55,313 bases of DNA from an uncultured Spirochaetales bacterium (GCA_949285905.1 CASDZV010000033.1:1-55313); one strand, 5' to 3'; counted from the first letter of the stretch, positions 23,638 to 32,718 are shown. Translations and numbers: made by a program. Notes: generated by a model from the letters alone, not told the origin.

Positions 23638-25860
23638 CTAGCCAACATTGCCGTTGACGTACTTTGACACACAGAGGAAATGACCATCACTGCCAAGCTT
23701 CCTGCCATCGATAGTGACATAACCGTCAATAGTCTTCATCGGCATCGCAAAGAAGTGCTCAGGCTTTACATATGTCGTCACCTTCTCAACATCCCCTTCT
23801 CCTTCTGCCTTGAGGACTGTACCCGGCTCGATATCATCGCAGAAGATCACTTCGCATGTAGAGTGCGGATCCTCTGCATTCGGGTCAGAGGCAGCAAGAA
23901 GCATGCCCCTGCTCTTCACGCCGCGGAAATTCGCGGGCTTGAGGTTTGAGACAAGCACGATATTGTGATTGAGAAGCTCCTCTTCCTTGTAGAACGGGAC
24001 GATTGAGGAAACGATGACTCTTGGCTCCTCCTCTCCGCAATCGAGAGTGAGGATATAAAGCTTATCGCCTCCTGGGTGCTTCTCAACCTTGACGATCTTC
24101 GAGACCTTCAGAATGACTTTGCGTGCGAACTGATCTGCAATGCTCTCTGTATTCTCTGTGTTATCCATATCTTTTCCTTCCTTCGGAGAATCATTTTTCT
24201 CCCTTTCCATACGTTCTGTCTGTGAGCCTGAATAGCGTTCCCTGAGCTCTGCGATGCGGTCATCCTCAAGCTTCTGGAAAAGAAGCTCCGCGCTGGAGAC
24301 TGTCACATCGCCATCAAATGTCCCCACACTCTGCCATGTGGAATTCCCAGAAGAGATGAACGAGAGGATTCTGCTTCCTGTCTCAGGCATGTAAGGAGTA
24401 ATCATCACGGCAAGATCCCTTATAAGATAAAGAAGCGTTCTCAGAAGCTTCTCTGCCTCCTCTGGATTCTCCTTTCTCTTCTTCCAAGGCTCACCATCCT
24501 GGAATGCCTTGTTGCCGATATCCGAAAGCTCGAAAATCATGCGTATCGCATCGCGCTCATCCGCTCTTTCTAGGGCTTTTGTAATCTGTTCTTCCTTCTC
24601 TCGAGCACTCTTCACGATCTCTTCATCGAGAGCTCCTGGAGCAATGCGGCCATCATAGAAGCGTTTCACGAATGTGAGCGTCCTGTTCACGAGGTTGGAA
24701 AGATTCCCGATGAGCTCCTTATTCACCTTCTCCTGGAAATCTGCCCATGTGAAGGTGAAATCAGACTTCTCGGGACGATTGTAGAACATGTAGAAGCGCC
24801 ATACATCAGCTGGGATCCCTGTCTCCTCGACGTCGTTGCCGAATATACCGATACCCTTGCTCTTTGAGAACTTGCCGCCCTCATAATTCAGATACTCTGT
24901 CGATGACATATGGTAAAGCATCGTCCACTTCTCTTTTGTCGCGAGAAGCGAGCATGGGAAGACTACAGTATGGAATGGGATATTATCCTTTCCGATGAAC
25001 TGGAACAGCTCTGTGTTATCTGGATCGCGCCACCAGTATTCCCAGTTCTCTGTCTTATTCGCTGTGATAGATATATACCCTATCGGAGCATCGAACCAGA
25101 CATAGAAGACTTTGTTCTCATAGCCAGGCTTGTTCACAGGGATTCCCCACTTGAGATCGCGGGTGATGCACCTTTCCTGAAGGCCATCACGGAGCCATGA
25201 AGCTGTGATCTGCACAGCGTTCTTTGCCCAGAAGCCGTCTTTGGAAGCCTTGTCCATCCACTCCTTGAATACAGGAAGAAGCTTAGGAAGATTTATATAA
25301 AGATTCTTCGTCTTTTTCAGGACAGGGGTCGCGCCGCATACAGAGCACTTCGGCTCGATGAGCTCTGTCGGATCGAGAAGCGTACCGCACTTCTCGCACT
25401 GGTCACCGCGCGCTCCATCATAACCGCAGTGCGGGCATGTTCCAGAGACAAAACGGTCTGCAAGGAAACGCTTGCAGTCAGGGCAGTAGAGCTGCTCAGT
25501 CTCTTTTTCGGTTATATAGCCATTCTTGTCACACTCAGAGAAAATATGCTGGACAATCTCAGTCTGCAGCGGAGTGCTTGTGCGTCCGAAATAATCAAAG
25601 GAAATATTGAACCATGAGTATATGTTCTTATGGATTTCATGGTAGCGGTCACAGAGCTCTCGGGGCGTACATCCCTCCTGCAGCGCTCTTGTCTCGCTAG
25701 CTGTCCCATACTCATCAGTTCCGCAGATATACATTGTCTCATAACCGCGAGAGCGGCAGAAGCGGGCAAAGACATCCGCTGAGAGCACCTGCATCAGATT
25801 TCCAAGGTGCGGGATATTATTCACATATGGCAATGCTGAGGTAATCAAACGTTTCTTCAT
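23638..25860 (-). CDS. metG: Methionyl-tRNA synthetase with C-terminal tRNA-binding domain
   Basis: The product has 740 residues. The HIGH-type motif is HLGN in YVNNIPHLGNLMQVLSADV. Four knuckle cysteine pairs (CPDC, CPHC, CEKC, CSVC) form the zinc-binding domain at residues 125-180, and KFSKSKG is the KMSKS loop near residue 333. After a linker, a Trbp111-type OB-fold domain (about residues 625-740) helps dimerise and bind tRNA. There is no Shine-Dalgarno: TTGCTG, 17 nt, TATACT and a 6-nt gap lead straight to the ATG, an unusual leaderless arrangement for an essential gene. Confidence 0.96.
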   Translation of the reverse strand: MKKRLITSALPYVNNIPHLGNLMQVLSADVFARFCRSRGYETMYICGTDEYGTASETRALQEGCTPRELCDRYHEIHKNIYSWFNISFDYFGRTSTPLQTEIVQHIFSECDKNGYITEKETEQLYCPDCKRFLADRFVSGTCPHCGYDGARGDQCEKCGTLLDPTELIEPKCSVCGATPVLKKTKNLYINLPKLLPVFKEWMDKASKDGFWAKNAVQITASWLRDGLQERCITRDLKWGIPVNKPGYENKVFYVWFDAPIGYISITANKTENWEYWWRDPDNTELFQFIGKDNIPFHTVVFPCSLLATKEKWTMLYHMSSTEYLNYEGGKFSKSKGIGIFGNDVEETGIPADVWRFYMFYNRPEKSDFTFTWADFQEKVNKELIGNLSNLVNRTLTFVKRFYDGRIAPGALDEEIVKSAREKEEQITKALERADERDAIRMIFELSDIGNKAFQDGEPWKKRKENPEEAEKLLRTLLYLIRDLAVMITPYMPETGSRILSFISSGNSTWQSVGTFDGDVTVSSAELLFQKLEDDRIAELRERYSGSQTERMEREKNDSPKEGKDMDNTENTESIADQFARKVILKVSKIVKVEKHPGGDKLYILTLDCGEEEPRVIVSSIVPFYKEEELLNHNIVLVSNLKPANFRGVKSRGMLLAASDPNAEDPHSTCEVIFCDDIEPGTVLKAEGEGDVEKVTTYVKPEHFFAMPMKTIDGYVTIDGRKLGSDGHFLCVSKYVNGNVG

Positions 25861-25866
25861 GCCGAC

Positions 25867-25944
25867 AGTATAGTCAGAGGGAGGATAATCAGCAACCCTC
25901 CCCCGGTTAGTTTAATCGACTGAAAGCAATCTATCTGCTACACT
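25867..25944. promoter_or_regulatory. Divergent metG and hflK promoters, both leaderless-type
   Basis: Leftward: TTGCTG (25890-25895), 17 nt, TATACT (25867-25872), 6 nt, metG ATG. Rightward: TCGACT (25916-25921), 17 nt, TACACT (25939-25944), 6 nt, hflK ATG. The two -35 boxes are 20 bp apart and the same gap to the start codon appears on both strands. Confidence 0.55.
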
Positions 25945-25950
25945 CATGGC

Positions 25951-26907
25951 ATGGAAAACAGAAAAGGCTTCAGATTGACTCCACGGTTTGCAGGAGTGAT
26001 CATCGCAGCTCTGATTGTGCTTGCCGTGGCAGCCACAAGCTTCTTCTCAGTCGATCAGACGGAGAATGCAGTCGTACTGAGATTCGGGCGCTATGTCAGG
26101 ACAGTAGGACCGGGACTGCAGACAAAGCTGCCGCTCGGCATCGAGAAGAACTATAATGTCGAGACAGCTGTCGTGAAGACACTCTCTTTCGGATACAGGG
26201 GCACAGATTTATATGGCACGGCCCTCTCTGGCGCATACACGACACCTGATGAGTCGATGATGCTCACAGGAGACCTCAATATTGTCGATGTTGAATGGAT
26301 TGTGCAGTACCGCATAAGCGATCCGAGGAAATATCTTTTCTCGATAGAGGATAAGGAGACAACCATCCGCGATATCTCCCAGTCAGTGATGAACCAGCTT
26401 GTAGGAGATCTGCCGATACTCGCTGTCATGACAAGCGAAAGAACGAACATCGAATACGACGCACAGCGTCAGATGCAGGAGATCTTCGACAGATATGACT
26501 CCGGCATTGAGATAGTCGCAGTTAAACTGCAGAACATCATGCCTCCTGAGGGAGAGGTGCAGGATGCGTTCGAGGATGTGAACAAAGCAATCCAGGATAT
26601 GAACACGCTCATCAATGAAGGAAAGCAGTATTACAATCAGGAAATACCATCGGCAGAGGGTGAAGCTGACAAGATTATCTCTGAAGCACAGGGCTATGCC
26701 GCTGAGCGCGTCAACATGGCACTGGGGGACACTGCACGCTTCATAGCTGTCAGGAATGAGTATGAGAAGGACAAGGAGACAACTGCAATGCGTCTCTACA
26801 TCGAGACAATGGAGGATGTTCTTGAGAGCGAGAGCGGCGAGATCACGCTTATAGACAAGACTCTGGAGAACTATCTGCCGCTGCAGATGATAGGAGGCAG
26901 TGTATGA
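25951..26907 (+). CDS. hflK: HflK: stomatin/prohibitin-type membrane protease modulator
   Basis: The product has 318 residues, with a single N-terminal membrane helix (about residues 13-32). A band-7/prohibitin domain follows (FFSVDQTENAVVLRFGRYVRTVGPGLQTKLPLGIE) and a coiled coil with EGEADKIISEAQGYAAERVN. HflK and HflC build large cages around FtsH and modulate its proteolysis. The end overlaps hflC by 4 nt. A leaderless-type promoter precedes the ATG and no Shine-Dalgarno is seen. Confidence 0.94.
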   Translation: MENRKGFRLTPRFAGVIIAALIVLAVAATSFFSVDQTENAVVLRFGRYVRTVGPGLQTKLPLGIEKNYNVETAVVKTLSFGYRGTDLYGTALSGAYTTPDESMMLTGDLNIVDVEWIVQYRISDPRKYLFSIEDKETTIRDISQSVMNQLVGDLPILAVMTSERTNIEYDAQRQMQEIFDRYDSGIEIVAVKLQNIMPPEGEVQDAFEDVNKAIQDMNTLINEGKQYYNQEIPSAEGEADKIISEAQGYAAERVNMALGDTARFIAVRNEYEKDKETTAMRLYIETMEDVLESESGEITLIDKTLENYLPLQMIGGSV

Positions 26908-27884
26908 GAAAACTTGCAACAGCACTTGTCTTAGCAGTCATCTTCGTCATCATATTCCTCCTTCTGGGGCCGTTTTACATGGTAAAAGAAGGAGAGCAGG
27001 CAGTTGTGACACGTTTTGGACGTATTGTCGGTGAAGAGACGGAGGCAGGACTTAAATTCAGGCTCCCCGCTGTCGACAGTGTCACGCGCTATCCTTCCAC
27101 ACTTCTCTCATGGGACGGAGATGCGCAGCGCATTCCCACAAAAGAGAATCAGTTCATATGGGTTGATGCAACCGCACGCTGGAGAATCATAGATCCTTCG
27201 CTTTTCTACATGACAGTCAAGACTGTGGATGGAGGGATTGCAAGGCTCAACGATATACTGGATTCCACTATCAGGACTGTGATCTCCGAAAACTATCTCA
27301 ATGAAGCTGTCCGTTCGACAAACCGCATCAATGAGATGGAGTTCAGTGAGGAGATCAATAACGATGTCGAGAACGCAGAGGATGCAGAGACACTGAAATC
27401 ACTTACAAACACACGCTCGGAACAGGAGGAAATCAGGATCGGACGGGATGGGCTGTCTGATATGATGCTGAAAACTGCAGCACCTCTCACGCTTGGATAC
27501 GGCATCGAGCTCGAGGATGTGATCATCCGCCAGATACGCTACTCCGATGATCTCACAGGAAGCGTATACTCAAGGATGATCAAGGAGAGAAGCCAGATAG
27601 CGGAAGCTTACAGGTCATACGGACGCGGACAGCTTCTCTCATGGCAGGGAAAAGCGGAGAATGACAAGCGGACGATTCTCTCCCAAGCCTATGCAGAGAG
27701 CGAGAGAATCAAGGGCGAAGCAGATGCGGAAGCAGCAGAGATATACAGCTCAGCATATTCATCCGACCCGGAGTTCTTCCGCCTATGGACAACACTTGAG
27801 AGCTACAGAGAGACTCTGCCAGCGCTGAATAAGACGCTCACGACAAATGCTCTCTATTTCGATTATCTGGACTCACCGTTTTGA
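26904..27884 (+). CDS. hflC: HflC: stomatin/prohibitin-type membrane protease modulator
   Basis: The product has 326 residues, with an N-terminal membrane helix (about residues 5-25) followed by MVKEGEQAVVTRFGRIVGEETEAGLKFRLP, the start of the band-7 domain. The C-terminal coiled coil contains KGEADAEAAEIYSSAYSSDPEFFRLWTTLESYRE, characteristic of HflC. An insertion near residues 148-175 (acidic NNDVENAEDAETLKS) is longer than in E. coli. It is translationally coupled to hflK, and its TGA overlaps the next gene's TTG start. Confidence 0.94.
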   Translation: MRKLATALVLAVIFVIIFLLLGPFYMVKEGEQAVVTRFGRIVGEETEAGLKFRLPAVDSVTRYPSTLLSWDGDAQRIPTKENQFIWVDATARWRIIDPSLFYMTVKTVDGGIARLNDILDSTIRTVISENYLNEAVRSTNRINEMEFSEEINNDVENAEDAETLKSLTNTRSEQEEIRIGRDGLSDMMLKTAAPLTLGYGIELEDVIIRQIRYSDDLTGSVYSRMIKERSQIAEAYRSYGRGQLLSWQGKAENDKRTILSQAYAESERIKGEADAEAAEIYSSAYSSDPEFFRLWTTLESYRETLPALNKTLTTNALYFDYLDSPF

Positions 27885-28651
27885 AGCTGTCAGAAAATGA
27901 ATGCAGGAAGCTCTGCAATGAGCTGACAGAAAAAGAGGATATCTTCTTCAGGAACGTGCTCCGGGAGGACAGTGAATGCGATGTATACTCCACTGGGTCA
28001 TTAAATGTTCTTGTGAAAAGCACATACATAGCACTCAGGTCCTCCCATCACGCCATTGCCGGAGAAGAAGATGCAAAGTTCATACAATCATTTGATTCCT
28101 ATGGGATCATCGGACCAGAGGAAACGCTATCCGCTCTTATCCCATATCTTCCGGAATATAAGGCGGAGAAGAGACACGTGATGACAATCACAAAGGAGAA
28201 CTTCATCCATAGATATATTCCGGAAGAAGCGAGAGTACTGAAGACACACAAGGATTACCGCGCTCTCTTCTCGCTTTACAGGGAAATTGATGAGATGAAA
28301 GGAGAATTTCCCCGCTCAGACGATAAAATCAACGCATCTTTTTTCCTTTCGAAACCAGAGCCATTCACAGCTGTGGCATTCTTCATTGAAGAAAAAGCAG
28401 TCTCCGGTGGCTATATTGCAAATGCATCGAGCTTGAATGCGATGATCACGGCAATCGCGACCTCCCCTGTTTTCAGGAACCGCGGCTATGCAAGTGCTGT
28501 CACCCAGAAGCTTCTGGATGTATCATTCACAGAGAAAGGAATGGAGCGCTTATCTCTCTGCTATACTAATGAGGATGCCGGGAGCATATACAGAAACCTG
28601 GGATTCCATGACATAGGCACATGGCTCTTTCTCAAAAGGAGTATGAAATGA
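27881..28651 (+). CDS. GNAT-family N-acetyltransferase
   Basis: The product has 256 residues. The first 130 residues form a variable domain. The C-terminal half has the GNAT acetyl-CoA-binding pattern ITAIATSPVFRNRGYASAVTQKLLD (Q/R-x-x-G-x-A-type loop) and LCYTNEDAGSIYRNLGF. The substrate is unknown. No suitable ATG is present before residue 95, so the TTG that overlaps the hflC stop (TTGA) is taken as start, implying translational coupling. Its end overlaps the FAH-family gene by 4 nt. Confidence 0.78.
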   Translation: MKLSENECRKLCNELTEKEDIFFRNVLREDSECDVYSTGSLNVLVKSTYIALRSSHHAIAGEEDAKFIQSFDSYGIIGPEETLSALIPYLPEYKAEKRHVMTITKENFIHRYIPEEARVLKTHKDYRALFSLYREIDEMKGEFPRSDDKINASFFLSKPEPFTAVAFFIEEKAVSGGYIANASSLNAMITAIATSPVFRNRGYASAVTQKLLDVSFTEKGMERLSLCYTNEDAGSIYRNLGFHDIGTWLFLKRSMK

Positions 28652-29403
28652 AATATGTAAGATTCGAAGACGGCAAGGCTATACGCTATGGCTCTCTTGA
28701 AGGTGGCACGATAAGAGTGCTTTCATCCTCCCCGTTCGAGGGGAAAGCTGTGCTCACAGATGAGATAATCAGCACGGAAAGTGTCAGACTGCTGTATCCG
28801 TCCCCCTTTTCAAAAGCAGTATGCATCGGACTCAATTACCGTGACCATGCAAAGGAGTTCGGTCTTCCGATTCCTGAGACTCCAGTCGTATTCCTCAAGC
28901 CTTCCACATCAGCAGCGTCCCCGGAAGATGGTATTGTCTATCCAGCAATGTGCAACAGGCTCGATTACGAGGCAGAGCTTGCAGTTGTCATCGGAAAGAG
29001 AGCAAAGGACGTAAGCGAAGACAATGCCCTTGATTATGTTCTTGGCTATACAATAGCAAATGACGTGACTGCACGTGACCTTCAGCCGAAGAATGGACAG
29101 TGGACGGTTGCAAAGAGCTTCGACACATTCATGCCGCTGGGACCATATATATCCGATGAAGTGGATGGAGAATCCTTGATGATCACAAGCCGCGTCAATG
29201 GTGTGACAAAGCAGATGTCGAATACATCAAACCTCATCTTCACTATACCCTACCTCATCTCATATATCTCTCACGTGATGACACTTCTGCCTGGGGATAT
29301 CATCTCAACAGGCACACCTGGAGGTATCTCTGGAATGCAGAAAGGCGATGTGGTTGAGATTGAGATAGAAGGCCTAGGGATTCTCAGGAACAGGATTATC
29401 TGA
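28648..29403 (+). CDS. Fumarylacetoacetate hydrolase (FAH) family protein
   Basis: The product has 251 residues. Its FAH fold is shown by CIGLNYRDHAKEFG near residue 58, the metal-binding acids in NRLDYEAELAVVIGKRAKDVS, NDVTARDLQ, KSFDTFMPLGPYI and TGTPGGI. Members include acylpyruvate hydrolases, oxaloacetate decarboxylases and 2-hydroxyhepta-2,4-diene-dioate isomerases; the exact reaction cannot be read from sequence. AAAGGAG precedes the ATG. It is the last gene of the hflK operon and its 3' end overlaps the minus-strand acyltransferase by 8 nt. Confidence 0.88.
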   Translation: MKYVRFEDGKAIRYGSLEGGTIRVLSSSPFEGKAVLTDEIISTESVRLLYPSPFSKAVCIGLNYRDHAKEFGLPIPETPVVFLKPSTSAASPEDGIVYPAMCNRLDYEAELAVVIGKRAKDVSEDNALDYVLGYTIANDVTARDLQPKNGQWTVAKSFDTFMPLGPYISDEVDGESLMITSRVNGVTKQMSNTSNLIFTIPYLISYISHVMTLLPGDIISTGTPGGISGMQKGDVVEIEIEGLGILRNRII

Positions 29404-30172
29404 GAAGATACCCGATTCCTGAATAAATCATACCGCCATCTGAAAGGAATGCTTTTGCAGCAGCAGAAAGCGATGAGGTGACAGGATAGGAGGAAGGATC
29501 GGATGACAGATAACTGAAGATTCTCTCCTCTGCCTGTCTATCGTTCTCTGTTCCTGAAAGCGTGAAAAGGGAGGCAAACTGCCTGATCCGTGAGTGCGGA
29601 GGAAGCATACTGCTGATCTCTGGGGAAAGCAGCCATGAGTGCATGAGAAAAACAGCGTGCCCCAATCCGAAAAATGACAGCGCGCGATGGAAAGAATCCT
29701 CAGCTTCTGAAAGGTCGGCACCTTCGGGGACATGAACACTGAGGCATGGAAGAGAAAAATCAGGATAGGATGAGAAAAGCGGGAACTCTGCTTTCTCGAA
29801 CTGGAGCTCTCCCAGGCGGAATATAGAAGCTGAAATATGCTTCCGGAGCCATCTGATGCGGTCAAGACCGATACGTCCGGTATGGCGTTCATACCACCTT
29901 GCCCATACTGAGATATCGGAAAGAGTTGAAAGAGCAATTTCATCACATACTCCCATACTTTCATATACACTGAGCGCATCGTAGCCTGCATAGATGAATG
30001 CAGAGAGATAATACAGAGCCGGATCTGATTTATTTTTCCCGATATCTTCAAAGCGTTTGAAATCAGAGAGAATGAGTTTCTTCTCTTCAGGATTAATCGG
30101 ATATATATAATCTTTATACTGAATACAGCTTATTTTATTAATAAATTCATTAAAATCCATATGATTATACAC
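29396..30172 (-). CDS. Putative acyltransferase (NAT_N / GNAT_C architecture)
   Basis: The product has 258 residues. The segment SASIFRLGELQFEKAEF, the LSVHVPEGADLSEAEDSFHRALSFFG stretch and MHSWLLSPEISSMLPPHSRIRQFASLF match the C-terminal part of a conserved GNAT-like acyltransferase family common in Firmicutes and gut bacteria. The substrate is unknown. Either the GTG at 30172 or the ATG at 30160 could be the start; a TATAAT overlaps this region, so the true promoter and start are unclear. It converges on the FAH-family gene. Confidence 0.68.
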   Translation of the reverse strand: MYNHMDFNEFINKISCIQYKDYIYPINPEEKKLILSDFKRFEDIGKNKSDPALYYLSAFIYAGYDALSVYESMGVCDEIALSTLSDISVWARWYERHTGRIGLDRIRWLRKHISASIFRLGELQFEKAEFPLFSSYPDFSLPCLSVHVPEGADLSEAEDSFHRALSFFGLGHAVFLMHSWLLSPEISSMLPPHSRIRQFASLFTLSGTENDRQAEERIFSYLSSDPSSYPVTSSLSAAAKAFLSDGGMIYSGIGYLLR

Positions 30173-30194
30173 TCTTTCAGTACAATATTATGAC

Positions 30195-30228
30195 AAAAAA
30201 TAAATCCCGAAGCACTCAGACCTCGGGA
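30195..30228 (-). terminator. Intrinsic terminator after tRNA-Met
   Basis: On the minus strand TCCCGA / TCGGGA with a 12-nt loop is followed by TTTATTTTTT, directly after the tRNA 3' end. Confidence 0.82.
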
Positions 30229-30231
30229 CTT

Positions 30232-30304
30232 TAGCGAGAAAGGGACTCGGACCCCTGACCGAGCGGATATGAGCCGCTTGCTCTACCAACTGAGCTATCT
30301 CGCC
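30232..30304 (-). tRNA. tRNA-Met (anticodon CAT, elongator type)
   Basis: A complete 73-nt cloverleaf on the minus strand. The acceptor GGCGAGA pairs with TCTCGCT through a terminal G-T pair. The D arm is TAGCTCAGTTGGTAGAGCA and the anticodon stem AGCGG / CCGCT holds loop CTCATAT. A T arm with loop TCCGAGT and discriminator A complete it. The body matches elongator tRNA-Met rather than the initiator. A lysidine-modified tRNA-Ile(CAT) is less likely but not excluded. CCA is not encoded. Confidence 0.93.
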
Positions 30305-30319
30305 ATTTGCAACATCGAG

Positions 30320-30348
30320 ATACTAACAGAATGACAATCATGTGTCAA
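30320..30348 (-). promoter_or_regulatory. Promoter of tRNA-Met
   Basis: On the minus strand TTGACA (30343-30348), exactly 17 nt, and TAGTAT (30320-30325) precede the tRNA by 15 nt. The region from 30349 to 30554 holds nothing else I can support. Confidence 0.75.
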
Positions 30349-30554
30349 TATGGCTTTCGCAAACTTAATCTCCTCTGATGAAGCTGTGGAAAACTCTTCC
30401 TTATCTGATGTTGCTTCTGCTTCTTTAAAAATTGCTATTCTATATCGGTAAGTTCCTCACATCTTTCTCCATCTCCAACCGACGCAATGCAGCTGTCAAC
30501 ACGGACGAAGAGGATAGACATAAATATCAGAAACGCATTTCCAATAGCGGACAC

Positions 30555-31910
30555 TCAGACCGAATACAGCTCATCACCCGAAATCCGCCTCTCGCCGTAC
30601 TTTTCAAAGCCCGATGACGAGATGAATCCAAAGGCTACAACACCTCGAAGCGGGGATGACAGGATTTTCTCCCTCTCCTTATCGACGAGGCTCTCCTTCA
30701 TCGGCAGCGACAGATACTTAACTTCGTAGAGCTCGTAACCCTCAATCGTCTCCAGGGCGACATCGAACTCGCCGTTGGTCTTTGTCACCGGGTCATCATA
30801 CCAGTACACACCAACGGTGACGATATCATCCCTTATCCCCTTCCCGGCCAACACCGCAAAATACGACCTCGCGATATCCTCAAAACGATGCGAGATGAAC
30901 GTGTCGAGCGACGGCCTCACATACTTCTCAAAGAACGCACGAGGGGAAACGGCGGTCGGCTGCTTATCGATGTAGGCAAGATGGAAACGGAGCATGTTCG
31001 ACTTCAGCTCATAATACAGCTTCCGTTTCGTTCCCTTTATGTTGATCGGCTGCTTTTTCTCAATAAAGTCGGCTTTCACGAGCTGCTCAAGCGTATAGTC
31101 GAGCGAATTTCTGCTCTCCTTATCGGAAAGCGTCGACTCGATTTCGGAATAGCTCCGGCGGCCATTGCCTATACGGCTGACGGCAGCATACGCTCCACTG
31201 GTGCCCCTCAGCTCCGTGAAAAGGATATCCTCGGTATATGACCGAGCAAAACCGTCACGGGAGAGAAGCAGTGCCTCGATGTTCTCCTCAACAGAGAGCG
31301 AAGGGTCAATCATCGAAAGGATCATCGGAATCCCGCCAAAGACAGCATAAAGCTCAATCTTCTCCCGTACTGGCCGCTCCGGGTAAAAGAGCGAGGCTTC
31401 GAGGTAATCAAGCTCGCCGAGAGGAAGTTCAAGCGTGAACCGCTTATAGAGGGGGTTACTCTTATCAAGAAGGCTCTTCATGACACGGATAGCCGAGCCG
31501 GAGATGATGACCTTCATCGTGTCCGGTGCATGGTCGATAAAATCCCGGAAATAGGCGTCGACAATATCGCCTTTTCTCTTCAGTCTGAGGTCTTGGTACT
31601 CGTCAATCGCGAAAACGACCGGTTCCCTGAGCACTGAAATGTACTTCAGAACGGCCTCGAAATCGGGAATCGGCAGCATCGGAGTCCCTAGCGCCTCGCC
31701 AACAGCAAGGGAAAGCCTCTTCGCGTTCTCGGAAAGCTCATCGGGAACAGCCGAGAACCTGATGATTTTCGCACTGCACCCCTTCAAGGCTTCTTCTATC
31801 AGCGTCGTCTTGCCGATACGGCGGCGTCCGTATAGAAGCACAGCTGACTTGCCGCTTTTTTCGATTTCTTTCCGGAGCCTCCCCAATTCGCTTTTCCTTC
31901 CCAAAAACAT
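30555..31910 (-). CDS. AAA ATPase with C-terminal DUF234-type nuclease-like domain
   Basis: The product has 451 residues. MFLGRKSELGRL opens an ATPase of the ATPase_2 type, with Walker A LYGRRRIGKTTL near residue 33, Walker B VVFAIDEYQDL near residue 99 and sensor IISGSAIRVM. After a winged-helix region, the C-terminal part (YEVKYLSLPMK, preceded by GEFDVALET) has the E-x-K and D pattern of restriction-endonuclease-like DUF234 domains. Such proteins are widespread orphans in archaea and bacteria with no settled function. The ATG at 31910 follows GGAGGG; 4 codons upstream are also open. Confidence 0.82.
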   Translation of the reverse strand: MFLGRKSELGRLRKEIEKSGKSAVLLYGRRRIGKTTLIEEALKGCSAKIIRFSAVPDELSENAKRLSLAVGEALGTPMLPIPDFEAVLKYISVLREPVVFAIDEYQDLRLKRKGDIVDAYFRDFIDHAPDTMKVIISGSAIRVMKSLLDKSNPLYKRFTLELPLGELDYLEASLFYPERPVREKIELYAVFGGIPMILSMIDPSLSVEENIEALLLSRDGFARSYTEDILFTELRGTSGAYAAVSRIGNGRRSYSEIESTLSDKESRNSLDYTLEQLVKADFIEKKQPINIKGTKRKLYYELKSNMLRFHLAYIDKQPTAVSPRAFFEKYVRPSLDTFISHRFEDIARSYFAVLAGKGIRDDIVTVGVYWYDDPVTKTNGEFDVALETIEGYELYEVKYLSLPMKESLVDKEREKILSSPLRGVVAFGFISSSGFEKYGERRISGDELYSV

Positions 31911-31922
31911 GTCGCCCTCCAA

Positions 31923-32026
31923 TTACCAGAATAAATTCCCCCGGAATTAATTTTACCGGAATCGTTTCCGGCAACTATTCTATCCGCTTACTTGCATTTC
32001 CGCAAACGGAATAATGCAATTCGCTA
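31923..32026 (-). promoter_or_regulatory. CCGGAA-rich inverted repeats upstream of the AAA/DUF234 gene
   Basis: The 104-nt gap contains several copies of the CCGGAA/TTCCGG theme (CCGGAATTAATTTTACCGG at about 31940-31958, then ATCGTTTCCGG). A separate palindrome TTCCGCAAACGGAA lies at about 31997-32010. The density suggests an operator region, possibly for autoregulation. No clear promoter hexamers were identified. Confidence 0.35.
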
Positions 32027-32458
32027 TCAGCTTATTTTCTCATATACTGTAGTCACATTCTCGCCTTCAAAAGGATCATTGACAATTATCGTGAGAGTAT
32101 TACCTTCGATTACAGCTTGCAATGACACTGGGGTACTAAAGCTCTGATTGTGATAGACTCTGCCTCGCAGGACAAAGGAAAATGAATAATGGTTTTCATC
32201 GATGGACATTTCTGTAAAATCGGAAAGTGAATAGTCGATGCCGTAGTACGATGAAAGATGAGCCATGACATAAGATTCAAAGTCCATGCCATTCACCCTT
32301 ATCTGATTCTCGCTTATCTCAATATCCTCTCCGGGTGTTGTGTATGAACCCCAGAACGATGAAGGGATATGGAAAGTGAAGATACTCGGAGAAGGAGCAC
32401 ATGAAACGAAAACAAGCAAAACGAAAACAGCAAAGCAAACCGGAATCTTTCTCTGCAT
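32027..32458 (-). CDS. Small putative lipoprotein
   Basis: The product has 143 residues. The ATG at 32458 lies behind GGGAGG; six more codons upstream are open but unsupported. MQRKIPVCFAVFVLLVFVSC is a lipoprotein signal with lipobox Cys at residue 20. The mature part of about 120 residues is beta-rich with many aromatic residues (SSFWGSYTTPGEDIEISENQI). It resembles small secreted lipocalin-like lipoproteins, but I do not recognise a family. The stop lies close to the inverted-repeat region upstream of the AAA gene. Between 32477 and 32718 I see no supported gene. Confidence 0.7.
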   Translation of the reverse strand: MQRKIPVCFAVFVLLVFVSCAPSPSIFTFHIPSSFWGSYTTPGEDIEISENQIRVNGMDFESYVMAHLSSYYGIDYSLSDFTEMSIDENHYSFSFVLRGRVYHNQSFSTPVSLQAVIEGNTLTIIVNDPFEGENVTTVYEKIS

Positions 32459-32718
32459 AGAGATCCTCCCATACACAAATTATACACCAGTGGTTAAGAA
32501 TCGCATTGATTTACCTTGACTATCATCTGTCTCTGCATGATAGTAAAGGTGTTGAAAGCCCGCATCCCACCAATGCTTGCTTCAGCATTGAGGGCGCACC
32601 TATGGTACGGCCTCATTTCATTTGTCATTGGTCTCACGATTTTCTGCTGGTACCCTGCTATCCGGCACAGATCAGCTGCACCGGTCTTTACGATTCGAGC
32701 AACAGAAAAAGGGAAATT

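Noticed and set aside
30555..31910. AAA/DUF234 and DUF4143 ATPases as parts of one defence system
   Set aside because: They are 18 to 23 kb apart, lie alone, have no shared partner genes, and housekeeping genes separate them. No restriction, toxin-antitoxin or phage genes are adjacent.
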